Assembly (NCBI GenBank): GCA_949130485.1 | Contig: OX422191.1 | Coordinates: forward strand, 685,441 to 749,440 | Source: Agelas oroides | Lineage: Eukaryota; Porifera; Demospongiae; Agelasida; Agelasidae | Direction of reading: 5' to 3' | Length of the DNA stretch: 64,000 nt | Shown: piece after piece, positions 36,401-41,435 of the stretch | Layout: each line of letters starts with the position of its first letter | Position numbering within the stretch: position 1 is the stretch's first letter | Notes under the pieces: generated by a model | What the model was told of the DNA's origin: nothing | The model's input: the letters and a program-made list of their open reading frames with translations, nothing else | The model's database searches: none | Program-made: the position numbers and the translations under genes

Positions 36401-37312
36401 GTCTGTGGGGTTTGGGGGTGCACAGGCCCCCCTCAGTCTCCATCAAGGCATATGACATACATACACCACGTACATCCTGCATTACTCTAATTGATGCACC
36501 CAGCATAATTCACAAAGACCTAATAACTTCACAGGGAGTACAGTGGAACCTCTCTTAAAGGACACCCCTGAAAAAAGGACACCAGGTTAAATCTGGACAC
36601 CTTACCGAGTCCCAACTTTATATAAGCACATATTATGCTCCCCCTGAAGTAAGGACACCTCACTAATCAGGACAAGTATTTTGGTCCCAAGGGTGTCCGT
36701 ATTAGAGAGGTTCTACTGTAGTCCTCTACTTCACTAACTAACAAACTGACACACAGTGTCTGATACTTGATACTGCGTCTCAGTAGTGAGGTACTGAGAC
36801 CAAATATACCTTACACAAAGTGAAGAGGTTTGTTGAATTCAGTGTTTGGGTGATATTAAAATAATGATGCAAAGAAATGGCAGAAGGTGTGTGTGTGTTT
36901 CGTAAATATGAATATAACCTGTTACAATATAACTCTCTGTACATGCAGGGGTGTTGCTCCTCCCTGGGTGGGGGGAGGGGGGGTTGTATTGGTCTCAGGC
37001 AACACTCTTGTAAATTTAATTTGTACTCAGCTGCAGTTATCTGCTAGTCTCGTTCACGAGTTATCTGCCACATTACTACGCTATTAGTGTACCACATGTT
37101 AATACATTATTGTATTTCTGCGATCGGACGTTGCAGCTACTATTCAAAGGTGGCATCTAATCCAAAGTAAATGGTACAGTGCAGTAGTTGTGCCTGAATC
37201 TCAGTTGTTTCTCTCATTTCTCCTCCAGTGTTGAGTACAATCGTATCTCCTCCCGAGGACGCTCTGCCCTCAGGGAAGCTCAACTCAAGAGAAAGAATCT
37301 CCAGATAAAAGG
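398..37312 (+). CDS. NLR-like LRR gene, 3' part: 28 single-LRR exons
   Basis: Seen: 28 exons, each flanked by a pyrimidine tract plus AG and by GTGAGT or GTAAG, each encoding one LRR of the pattern L-S-x-N-x-I-S-D-E-G-A-R-E-L-A-A-A-L-Q-V-N-Q-S-L-Q-x-L. Typical length is 84 bp (28 residues); others are 81, 90 or 93 bp. Every exon starts with one base of a split codon and ends with two bases of the next, so any subset can be joined in frame. No exon has a stop. Known: 28-residue ribonuclease-inhibitor-type LRRs on 84-bp exons are typical of NOD/NLRC3-like receptors, which sense ligands in the cytoplasm; sponges have large NLR families. Inference: this is the C-terminal sensor region of such a receptor. 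The NACHT part and promoter would lie upstream. It could instead be a NACHT-less LRR protein. The order of use of the exons in mRNA is not visible. Confidence 0.8.
1020..2920 (+). repeat. Tandem intronic duplication (about 1.1 kb) with possible 5' exon
   Basis: A block at about 1125-1625 recurs at 1636-2920 (TTAA element excluded). The best kept part is 1435-1625 versus 2725-2915: a CRE-like GTGACGTCAC, GC-rich sequence, and an open stretch ending at a good donor (GGG|GTAAGTG at about 1546 and 2836). It resembles a duplicated internal promoter plus first exon, but no product is recognised. The duplicate segment near 26340 lacks most of it. Confidence 0.45.
1950..2671. mobile_element. TTAA-flanked DNA transposon, non-autonomous
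   Basis: Inverted ends GGTGGCGGGTAA and TTACCCGCCACC, directly flanked by TTAA on both sides (1946-1949 and 2672-2675), within one copy of a tandem duplicate whose sister lacks it. TTAA targets fit piggyBac or Kolobok-type elements. 722 bp, no transposase seen. Confidence 0.75.
3037..3117 (+). CDS. LRR exon 2
   Basis: 81 bp, one codon shorter than usual in the last helix. Core LRNNKISADGVLVLAGAL, ending NKNLKLE. Near-identical partner at 26572-26652. Symmetric phase is kept. Confidence 0.8.
3438..4210. mobile_element. MULE-like foldback element, 9-bp TSD
   Basis: Ends TAGCCTCGTACCCAGGC and its inverse; inverted arms are over 150 bp long. Flanks are GGAGGTAAC (3429-3437) and GGAGGTACC (4211-4219). 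The duplicate locus at 26966-26974 has a single GGAGGTAAC and no insert, an empty site. 773 bp, no coding capacity. Confidence 0.9.
4404..5101. mobile_element. TA-flanked CCGTATTCTCTC element, copy A
   Basis: Inverted ends CCGTATTCTCTCTAAAATAG, with two mismatches at the other end, flanked by TA. Tc1/mariner-style non-autonomous element. It is also present at the same place in the duplicate (27175-27869), so it predates the segmental duplication. Confidence 0.8.
5346..5435 (+). CDS. LRR exon 3
   Basis: 90 bp (two extra codons, QKLKL). Core LSKNGISYERVCVLVEAL, donor GTAAG. Partner at 28390-28479 reads LSKNGISDECVCVLVEAL. Both are open. Confidence 0.8.
6084..6167 (+). CDS. LRR exon 4
   Basis: 84 bp. 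Core LSGNEITDKGACAIATAL, then RVNQSLQEL. The donor is AG|GTGAGC. The duplicate segment B has lost this exon. A short repeat of about 20 bp (GGGAATTGAC-type) follows at 6180-6290. Confidence 0.8.
6180..6295. repeat. Short tandem repeat, GGGAATTGACRAART
   Basis: Six or more copies of a 14-15 bp unit just downstream of LRR exon 4. Confidence 0.8.
6416..7806. mobile_element. AACCCTCGGCGC element, copy A (interrupted)
   Basis: Inverted ends AACCCTCGGCGCAGCA and its near inverse at 7775-7806. Interrupted by the foldback element at 6574-7419. Full-length copy is 37558-38099; a deletion derivative is 28938-29052. True outer ends may extend about 20 bp left. Confidence 0.65.
6574..7419. mobile_element. 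Foldback element nested in 6416-7806
   Basis: Ends GACCTTTCCCA and inverse, flanked by TA. Arms of about 190 bp are inverted copies of each other (GTGACGTCACGT, GAATTCTCCATTG). The homologous element at 37558 lacks it. Confidence 0.8.
8080..8455. repeat. Foldback repeat with conserved open frame, copy A
   Basis: Near-identical to 29290-29695. Contains inverted pieces (GAGAGGCTGA and TCAGCCTCTC; GGGAATCATCCTC and GAGGATGATTCC). An open frame, on 8167-8451, is shared by both copies but no family is recognised; the palindromic make-up argues for a mobile element rather than an exon. Confidence 0.5.
8718..8801 (+). CDS. LRR exon 5
   Basis: 84 bp. Core LSVNQISDEGAHELAAAL, with a Val at the variable site and His in place of the common Arg. 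Confidence 0.85.
9678..9761 (+). CDS. LRR exon 6
   Basis: 84 bp. Core LRHNQISDEGARELAAAL, His at the variable site; ends QTIE. Both the Ser and the following codon are changed. Confidence 0.85.
10029..10207. repeat. 180-bp near-perfect palindrome
   Basis: Arms start ATAAACCATGGTAAGGAGG and end with the inverse; central GAGCCGCAGGCGAG loop. Inserted in the intron between LRR exons 6 and 7, at the left edge of another insert. Confidence 0.85.
10210..11032. mobile_element. TIR element, TATGGTGCGTGGGCGGA ends
   Basis: Inverted ends at 10215-10232 and 11011-11028. The array unit resumes at about 11033. Inside is a ~48-bp tandem duplication (10872-10965, AATATACTCCC). No transposase recognised. 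Confidence 0.65.
11231..12197. mobile_element. GGGGCGAGCC element, copy 1
   Basis: Ends GGGGCGAGCCTGAG and inverse; outer tips include a small GATGATNNATCATC palindrome, so true ends may be up to 20 bp further out. Inserted at the GAGCACTGG/TAATTTT junction of an array unit. Shares CGTAAATTTTAAATGAGCGC with the copies at 20157 and 52268. Confidence 0.7.
12651..12734 (+). CDS. LRR exon 7
   Basis: 84 bp. Core LSHNQISDEGARELAAAL, His at the variable site. Confidence 0.85.
13611..13694 (+). CDS. LRR exon 8
   Basis: 84 bp. Core LSGNEISAEGARELAAAL; Gly and Glu at the two variable sites. The downstream unit has lost about 200 bp. Confidence 0.85.
14368..14451 (+). CDS. LRR exon 9
   Basis: 84 bp. 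Core LSRNDILDEGTRELAAAF; the most diverged exon of array I, with changes also at the helix (F, N in QVNQNLQ). Confidence 0.85.
15326..15409 (+). CDS. LRR exon 10
   Basis: 84 bp. Core LSGNQISAKGVHELAAVL. Confidence 0.85.
16284..16367 (+). CDS. LRR exon 11
   Basis: 84 bp. Core LSRNKISDEGARELAAAL. Its flanking intron from about 15640 to 16280 is repeated almost exactly at 16560-17200. Confidence 0.85.
17203..17286 (+). CDS. LRR exon 12
   Basis: 84 bp. Core LSGSQISDEGARELAAAL. Here the otherwise constant LRR Asn is Ser, which could weaken the Asn ladder of the repeat. Confidence 0.85.
18161..18244 (+). CDS. LRR exon 13
   Basis: 84 bp. Core LSGNKISDEGARELAAAL. Confidence 0.85.
19121..19213 (+). 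CDS. LRR exon 14
   Basis: 93 bp, donor AG|GTGAGT; acceptor is TAG rather than CAG. Core LSWNQISAEGVCALVRVF, ending LQKLKLS. Upstream intron is array-like; the exon itself is of the diverged VCALV class. Confidence 0.8.
19456..20000. mobile_element. TA-flanked CCGTCATTATTCTAA element
   Basis: Ends CCGTCATTATTCTAA and TTAGAATAGTGATGG, flanked by TA. Internal repeats of a GCGGAAGAAATTC-type sequence. No transposase. Confidence 0.75.
20157..20711. mobile_element. GGGGCGAGCC element, copy 2
   Basis: Ends GGGGCGAGCCTGAGCGAGC and inverse, 555 bp. A (TTGG/TTTG) repeat lies at 20220-20250. The internal segment is related to the copy at 11231. Confidence 0.75.
21139..21222 (+). CDS. LRR exon 15
   Basis: 84 bp. 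Core LSKDEIADELVCALVREL; diverged class, ends QKLE. Intron sequence on both sides is unrelated to the tandem units. Confidence 0.8.
21223..22256. other. Intron between LRR exons 15 and 16
   Basis: Unique sequence apart from a small hairpin at 21594-21626 (GTAGCAACCT and AGGTTGCTAC). Nothing coding recognised. Confidence 0.6.
22257..22340 (+). CDS. LRR exon 16
   Basis: 84 bp. Core LSNKTISDEGACALSAAL, ending LQELK. Resembles exon 4 more than the tandem set. Confidence 0.85.
22532..23244. mobile_element. TA-flanked CTGTAGAATCGGGTTAT element
   Basis: Ends CTGTAGAATCGGGTTATTAG and inverse (CTGATAACCTGATTCTACGG), flanked by TA. 713 bp, non-autonomous. Confidence 0.75.
23317..23864. mobile_element. 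CCGTATAGCGGGAAATTTT element
   Basis: Inverted ends CCGTATAGCGGGAAATTTTC; left flank TA, right flank TG. Carries CGAAAATT-rich repeats like the elements at 48122 and 53467. Confidence 0.75.
24200..24283 (+). CDS. LRR exon 17
   Basis: 84 bp. Core LSLNQISDEGARELAAAL, Leu at the variable site. Start of the second run of array units. Confidence 0.85.
25158..25241 (+). CDS. LRR exon 18
   Basis: 84 bp. Core LSGNQISAKGARELAAVL; partner of exon 1. Confidence 0.85.
25600..26340. repeat. Segment-B-only insert, dispersed repeat
   Basis: Absent from segment A. Contains GACAAATTGCATTCCT in tandem (26110-26155) and CACTGCAAGATTAGTAG, both also at 44490-44590 and 62530-62645 in RPE introns. The longest open frame is 25722-26039 and matches nothing I know. 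Confidence 0.55.
26572..26652 (+). CDS. LRR exon 19
   Basis: 81 bp partner of exon 2; differs at the end (NLELE in place of NLKLE). Confidence 0.8.
27175..27869. mobile_element. TA-flanked CCGTATTCTCTC element, copy B
   Basis: Orthologous to 4404-5101 in segment A, 695 bp, with ends slightly more decayed. Confidence 0.75.
27885..28150. repeat. TIR insert, AATTAATTGTTTGTTTGAAC ends
   Basis: Inverted ends near 27896-27915 and 28125-28145, inserted in segment B only. About 260 bp, non-coding. Confidence 0.6.
28390..28479 (+). CDS. LRR exon 20
   Basis: 90 bp partner of exon 3; core LSKNGISDECVCVLVEAL. Keeps the consensus SDE that exon 3 has lost. Confidence 0.8.
28938..29052. mobile_element. 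115-bp deletion derivative of AACCCTCGGCGC element
   Basis: Keeps about 95 bp of the left end and the final GCGCAGCGAGGGTT of the right end of the 542-bp element at 37558. Confidence 0.7.
29290..29695. repeat. Foldback repeat with open frame, copy B
   Basis: Partner of 8080-8455; open from 29341 to 29694. Substitutions between the copies include several conservative amino-acid changes, but the region is palindromic and no splice sites frame it. Confidence 0.5.
29958..30041 (+). CDS. LRR exon 21
   Basis: 84 bp. Core LSRNQISDEGARELAAAL. Confidence 0.85.
30907..30990 (+). CDS. LRR exon 22
   Basis: 84 bp. Core LSRNQISDEGARQLAAVL; same variable pair as exon 21. Confidence 0.85.
31844..31927 (+). 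CDS. LRR exon 23
   Basis: 84 bp. Core LSGNKISDEGARELAAAL; same core as exon 13 of array I. Confidence 0.85.
32808..32891 (+). CDS. LRR exon 24
   Basis: 84 bp. Core LIGNQITDEGARELAVAL, then RVNQSLQ. Ile replaces the usual Ser. Confidence 0.85.
33759..33842 (+). CDS. LRR exon 25
   Basis: 84 bp. Core LSENQISDEGARELATVL; the only acidic residue at the first variable site. Confidence 0.85.
34728..34811 (+). CDS. LRR exon 26
   Basis: 84 bp. Core LSWNQISDEGARELAVAL; ends QTIE. Confidence 0.85.
35154..35760. other. Intron, unique sequence
   Basis: About 600 bp between array II and exon 27. Short open frames on both strands, no recognised product. A decayed TAGCCTCG-type end lies near 35575. Confidence 0.5.
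35941..36118. mobile_element. CAGTGGAACCTCTC mariner-type MITE
   Basis: Ends CAGTGGAACCTCTCT and inverse, flanked by TA. 178 bp. Duplicated with its host segment at 36541-36718. Confidence 0.8.
36273..36356 (+). CDS. LRR exon 27
   Basis: 84 bp. Core LSGNKISDEGACELAAAL. The donor GTGAGT is followed directly by the duplicated segment. Confidence 0.8.
36541..36718. mobile_element. CAGTGGAACCTCTC MITE, second copy
   Basis: Copy made by the local tandem duplication, not by a new insertion. Confidence 0.75.
37229..37312 (+). CDS. LRR exon 28, probable C-terminal cap
   Basis: 84 bp, acceptor CTCCTCCAG, donor GTAAG, same phase as the other exons. Translation begins VEYNRISSRGRSALREAQ and continues LKRKNLQIKG: an LRR without the DEGA helix start and with charged residues, as end-capping repeats often have. 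The next exon was not recognised in the following 3 kb. Confidence 0.75.
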
Positions 37313-37557
37313 GTAAGCTTAGTTACACTTAACTGGGCTTAAGTGTTGTCATGTATGCACACGAGAACATTGCAGAACTGTATTTATGTACACAATGCAT
37401 CAACCAAAATATCACACAAATGAACCGGTTAAGTGTGATATTTATTATAAATTAATGTGAATTATCACGCTATACAAGGGAGACCCATAGTCTCATGCCC
37501 AGACCTCACCCTCTCACAATGAAATGATGAAAGGCACTGAAGTGCCAAACCCTCAGT

Positions 37558-38099
37558 GCAGCAGTGCATGTGATTGTACTTGTGTGTTAACTAGAATCGA
37601 TCACTGTCTTGTGAACAATAGTATCATGACGTTTGCTCTCGAGTTGATATGGCATGCCTTTCGATATCAATTCATTCGTAGCATCCAAAACCGTAACGAT
37701 AAATTACAGGTACAGCAGCTTTACACTGCGGGCATACCTTTGTTGGAGGCATACTTACTGCCAATGGCCATTAATCGAACTCGCAAAGAACGTCTCTCCC
37801 AAGAACAAAATGCCGCTAGCCATGTGGCCCAGATTCATACGCATGCGCGTTTTCCGCGGAGTAAAAAAATGGCCGACTTATCATGTAGCCATACCAACAG
37901 GAAATGCTCTAGCTTTGCAACGAAGCATTTTCAGAGAAAATCGCTTAAAATTTTCGACCTTCATCCACCGCTGAGAAAGTTAGTATCGTTTGTGGCACGA
38001 ATAATCACGTGAAAAGGAGTAACAGACACACAGACAAACACACACACAGACACACAGACCAAGTACCGTAACCCTCGCTGCGCATGCGCGCCGAGGGTT
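37558..38099. mobile_element. AACCCTCGGCGC element, full copy
   Basis: 542 bp, with ends AACCCTC and GAGGGTT in inverted order and a GC-rich ATGCGCGC near the right end. The internal open frame (37524-38012) is shared with copy A only as far as repeat ancestry goes; no family recognised. Confidence 0.65.
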
Positions 38100-38244
38100 A
38101 ATAATGGTCTAGGGACTGTTAACATGTTCAGTGCTTTCTTGGTTGGAAGTCAGCAGTATTGATTTTGACAAGCTAATCAGATAGCGCTATGTCCTGTGAG
38201 CATTAATGTGGAAATATTGACTTGAAATGTTCAAATCAATGTGC

Positions 38245-38440
38245 TTATAGATGGTTTACAAATGTCAATTAAGCATCCTACTTTCAAAGGGCAAACACAT
38301 GATCAAGAGACAGCTGTGCAGCGGACCTTTCACCTTGTTCTTTTATCTTTCGGCACTGATGATAAGGACATGATGTAGTGCTTACTTGGCAGTATTTTAC
38401 ACAGTTAACCCTTGAACACTTATAGTGCACTTTTGGATAC
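38245..38440 (-). mobile_element. ATAGATGGTTT MITE, truncated
   Basis: Inverse relative of the pair at 42534-43046; shares CCTTTCACCTTG and GTCAATTAAG. Confidence 0.7.
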
Positions 38441-38520
38441 GTCAGTACTGCACAATGTCCAATTAAAATAGTCTCTGTGGTGTTAGCAGGGTGGGACAGG
38501 GGGCCACTAAGTTGCCGGGT

Positions 38521-38594
38521 GACTCGGTAGCTCAGTTGGTTAGAGCATGGCAGGCCATTTGCCAGGTCATGGGTTCGAGTCCCTCCCTGAGTCA
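38521..38594 (+). tRNA. tRNA-like sequence, likely SINE head or tRNA pseudogene
   Basis: Box A (TAGCTCAGTTGG) and box B (GGTTCGAGTCC) are present, and the acceptor arms GACTCGG and CTGAGTC pair with one G-T. D stem (GCTC/GAGC) and anticodon stem (TGGCA/TGCCA) pair. However, the loop GGCCATT has G where U33 is expected, and the T stem pairs only three bases plus one extra base. This is more like a SINE or decayed tRNA than a working gene. Confidence 0.5.
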
Positions 38595-38599
38595 CTGTC

Positions 38600-40730
38600 A
38601 CTTTCTTTTCTTTATTTCTTTCCTTCTCACTGACTTTGACTTAGGCTAAGGTCTGACTGTCAGGTCTGGAGCATGTCTAAAATCTGAGCCTATGCCTCGC
38701 GCTTTGCACTCACCACCCCCCCACCCCAGATGAAAAGCACATAGTTGGTTCTGACTATAAGCTCACTAATGAGTGGGTATAGTAGTCACTATAGGATGGC
38801 TGCAAGTGCATGGTCTTGGGTCAAGTTTTGAAGTCAAATCTCCGACAGAATTGAATAGGCTAAGATCAACCCAAATAGAGTTAATCAGATGATTTCCTGC
38901 CACTTCAATGTGCAGCTGTTGTAAATGTTGTCTAGATGCATGTAGCTGACAGCATGTCAAAGGGACCACTATAGCAAAGTTATTTGACTGATTAACAGCT
39001 ACCAAGAAGTATAAATTTCCACAAATACATATGGGAAGGAGAAGATGGGAGGGGAAGGGGAGCATATTATGTTACTGCTTTGATACACTCCCAGCCCCTC
39101 CCCCTACTTTAACATTTGCAGCTCAATAATTACCAAAAGTAAAGCCAAGGGGGTTCACATGAGCAAGGCCAAGCATGTCGCACAAAGCAAACAGAACCAT
39201 GTCTCCGGTACTTACAATCTATCCCAAAGTATCAGGTGGCAAGGTACTATAAGGTACTATACCAGCCAGTCTTTCAGTGGTCAGTCTAGGATATTAACTG
39301 CCAATCATTATTAAGATGACTGCCGCTTCCTTGGGCCATCCTCAAACTAGCTAGAAGTAACCTGCTCATTTGTGTAAATAGCCCTAGCCCTAGCCTCGTT
39401 CCCAGGCTCTCCCCTCGTCCCGACGAAAAATAAAAATGGAACGAGGCTACCCTAGCCCTACATACACACATCATTTGGAACCATTTGTGATTTCAGTCCT
39501 CAATCTTGGAGGGGCAATTACAGGATACCAAAGTGGAAACTAAGGGCAGAAGGTGGATCTCAAATAGGGCACTTGTAACATTACTTGTGTCATACATGTC
39601 ACGGTCAACCCACACCAACAGGCAATGAGGTTGTTCATGTACCATTTTCTGCAGGTTGCATTTTCAGCGGCGTTGACCTGACGCAAGTTTGTGCATGTGA
39701 CCACACAAGTACAGGTGTGAACCAGAGGAGGGTCAGATCAGACATCCATCACTGAAAACTGGCAAGAACTAGTCAACTTGACACTCATTCTTTGTATAGT
39801 TTAACTTTAAGTCATTTTTGTATAATTTGATGACATGGGAACTCAATAATCATAAAAAAGCAAAACTGTTTAAGTCAATTAATGTTGCTGCTTGATCACT
39901 TGTTTGTTGAATGTTCATTCAGTTTTGTTAGCATAAGCTAATGATCACTGAACCCAGTCAGTTTAATTTAGCCTCGTTCCCAGGCTCCTCCCCAGTTTTT
40001 CAATCGCATGTAGCTGGAAAAGATGGGAAGTATCAAGGAATGAGGCAAAGTCAGTTGGTAACATGACATAGCTATAATCATTATGACGTAGTGTTATCAG
40101 AGGCCAACAGATTGGCAGCTGAGACCATCAAGAAGCTTTCCAACAAAGTGAATTATTGAAGGACTGATATACATACATGCATCACTAGAGACCACCAAGG
40201 CCCAATGAATCAGCCCACAGAAGTAGTCAGGCTTCCTCCAATAAGGGACATGGCTATAGTGGTATCCCATGCAGCACAATGCTATGATACATGAACTCAT
40301 ACCCAGATTGCTTTTCTGGTCTGGGAACAAGACTATATATATAGCTCATGGTCTGGGGTCTGGGAATGAGACTAGCTAGCCATACTAAAGCACTGTGAAC
40401 AGACCTTGTAGTCTCAAGTCGCAGACCCAAACTAGATTTGTAAACTAGACCTTTTCCGTTCCACAGCACCAGTTGCCTTCAGTATGCAGCATCCATGCCA
40501 ATACTGAAAGCAATCAGTGCTGTTGAGCAGAAAGGGTCTGGCTTGTGAGACTAGATACAAACCAACAGCAGGCACACACAGGTTGAGTTAGGAATTTGTG
40601 TTGACAATAATACACATGGTGGCATATATCCTCTTCTATTGGTACAATAACGCCCACTTGCACACAGCAGACTCCTGATAAACAAAGCCAGTATGTACAC
40701 CAAAACACGTCCATTTTCATTACTTGTATT
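38600..40730. other. Intergenic, no gene recognised
   Basis: Contains the 59-bp MULE-like element at 39391 and decayed TAGCCTCG or GAGACTA ends near 39968 and 40318-40375. Open frames are short and unmatched. Confidence 0.5.
39391..39449. mobile_element. 59-bp MULE-like micro-element with 9-bp TSD
   Basis: TAGCCTCGTTCC to GGAACGAGGCTA; perfect flanks CCCTAGCCC at 39382-39390 and 39450-39458. Confidence 0.85.
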
Positions 40731-41165
40731 TCATTGTTCTTCCTGCCTCATGGCAGCTGTCTTTCTAAGAGTCTCTTTCAAACAGTGACCACACAAAACG
40801 TGCAGTAACTTCAAATTTTGACATTTTGGGCATGTTGTGTAGTGCTGGATAGGCTTCAGATACTTGTGTGTCATGCGCATTCTCTTCTTAGAATGTGAAG
40901 TCCTTTTCTTGGGTACTGCCCAAAGAAAGCTATCCCAGTCCCTGCAGTCTACCTCTGAAATAAACTCCCCCCCATCCAGTAACGGTAAGGGACTGTCCTC
41001 CAATCCAGGTACATCAGTTCTGCAAGTTTGAATCGCTATGGGCGGCCTCACGACTCCAGAAAAGACCAAAATTCTGCAGAGGATGCTTCTGTGCAGCAAA
41101 CCTACTCCAATGGATCCGTTTCTAACCGAAATACCAGACTGCTTTCTCCAGAAATGACCTAACAC
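40731..41165 (-). CDS. MRPL32: Mitochondrial ribosomal protein bL32m
   Basis: Component of the mitochondrial large ribosomal subunit. Seen: 144 codons from a GTG at 41165 to TGA at 40731. The basic WAVPKKRTSHSKKRMR segment (residues 82-97) begins the mature L32 domain, followed by a zinc ribbon with Cys112, Cys115, Cys125 and Cys128 (CPKC, HVLCGHC). Residues 1-80 are the basic or hydrophobic leader expected for import; bL32m is known to be matured by the m-AAA protease. No in-frame ATG exists before the conserved part; an in-frame TAA lies at 41178-41180. The leader GVLGHFWRK resembles the human N-terminus as I recall it, so only a few residues are missing: a short 5' exon or a non-AUG start. 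Single exon as seen. Head-to-head with RPE. Confidence 0.9.
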   Translation of the reverse strand: MLGHFWRKQSGISVRNGSIGVGLLHRSILCRILVFSGVVRPPIAIQTCRTDVPGLEDSPLPLLDGGEFISEVDCRDWDSFLWAVPKKRTSHSKKRMRMTHKYLKPIQHYTTCPKCQNLKLLHVLCGHCLKETLRKTAAMRQEEQ

Positions 41166-41310
41166 ACCAGCAAGTAGTTACTGCGGCTGGAAAGAGTTAA
41201 AACAGTTTATTACCACTTCACATATACATCCGGGATAACCGGAAGTAAAAAGGGGCCGGATTTGCATCCAGCAGCCCTTGCATGTATCATTTGCAGCTCA
41301 GAGGTCAAGA
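41166..41310. promoter_or_regulatory. Shared MRPL32/RPE bidirectional promoter
   Basis: Only 145 bp separate the divergent reading frames. CCGGAAGT (41239-41246) matches the ETS/GABP core, which is known to drive compact bidirectional promoters and mitochondrial ribosomal genes in animals. No TATA box is obvious. Function is inferred. Confidence 0.55.
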
Positions 41311-41435
41311 ATGTGTACGTGCAAGTGTCAGATAGGCCCGTCCATCCTGAATGCAGACCTCTCCTGTCTGGCTGAGGAGTGCCAGAAGATGTTGGACAGC
41401 GGTGCAGACTACCTGCATCTAGACGTCATGGACGG
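41311..41435 (+). CDS. RPE: RPE copy 1 exon 1
   Basis: Codes through VMDG, ending in phase 2 at GG|GTGAG. Contains the His and Asp metal ligands. A near copy lies at 60127. Confidence 0.9.

Larger units (their letters stand above)
35764..36836 (+). repeat. Tandem duplication of ~597 bp around LRR exon 27
   Basis: 35764-36240 is repeated at 36364-36836. The first copy runs into exon 27; the second breaks off in GGTTTGTTGAA, before any acceptor or exon. Confidence 0.8.

Noticed and set aside
37524-38012. 162-aa open frame as a host gene
   Set aside because: It coincides with a repeated TIR element and resembles no known protein.
38521-38594. Functional tRNA gene
   Set aside because: G at position 33, a poor T stem and an extra base; better called tRNA-like.
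40500-40730. Minus-strand 68-aa open frame beside MRPL32
   Set aside because: Downstream of the MRPL32 stop, with no homology or splice sites.
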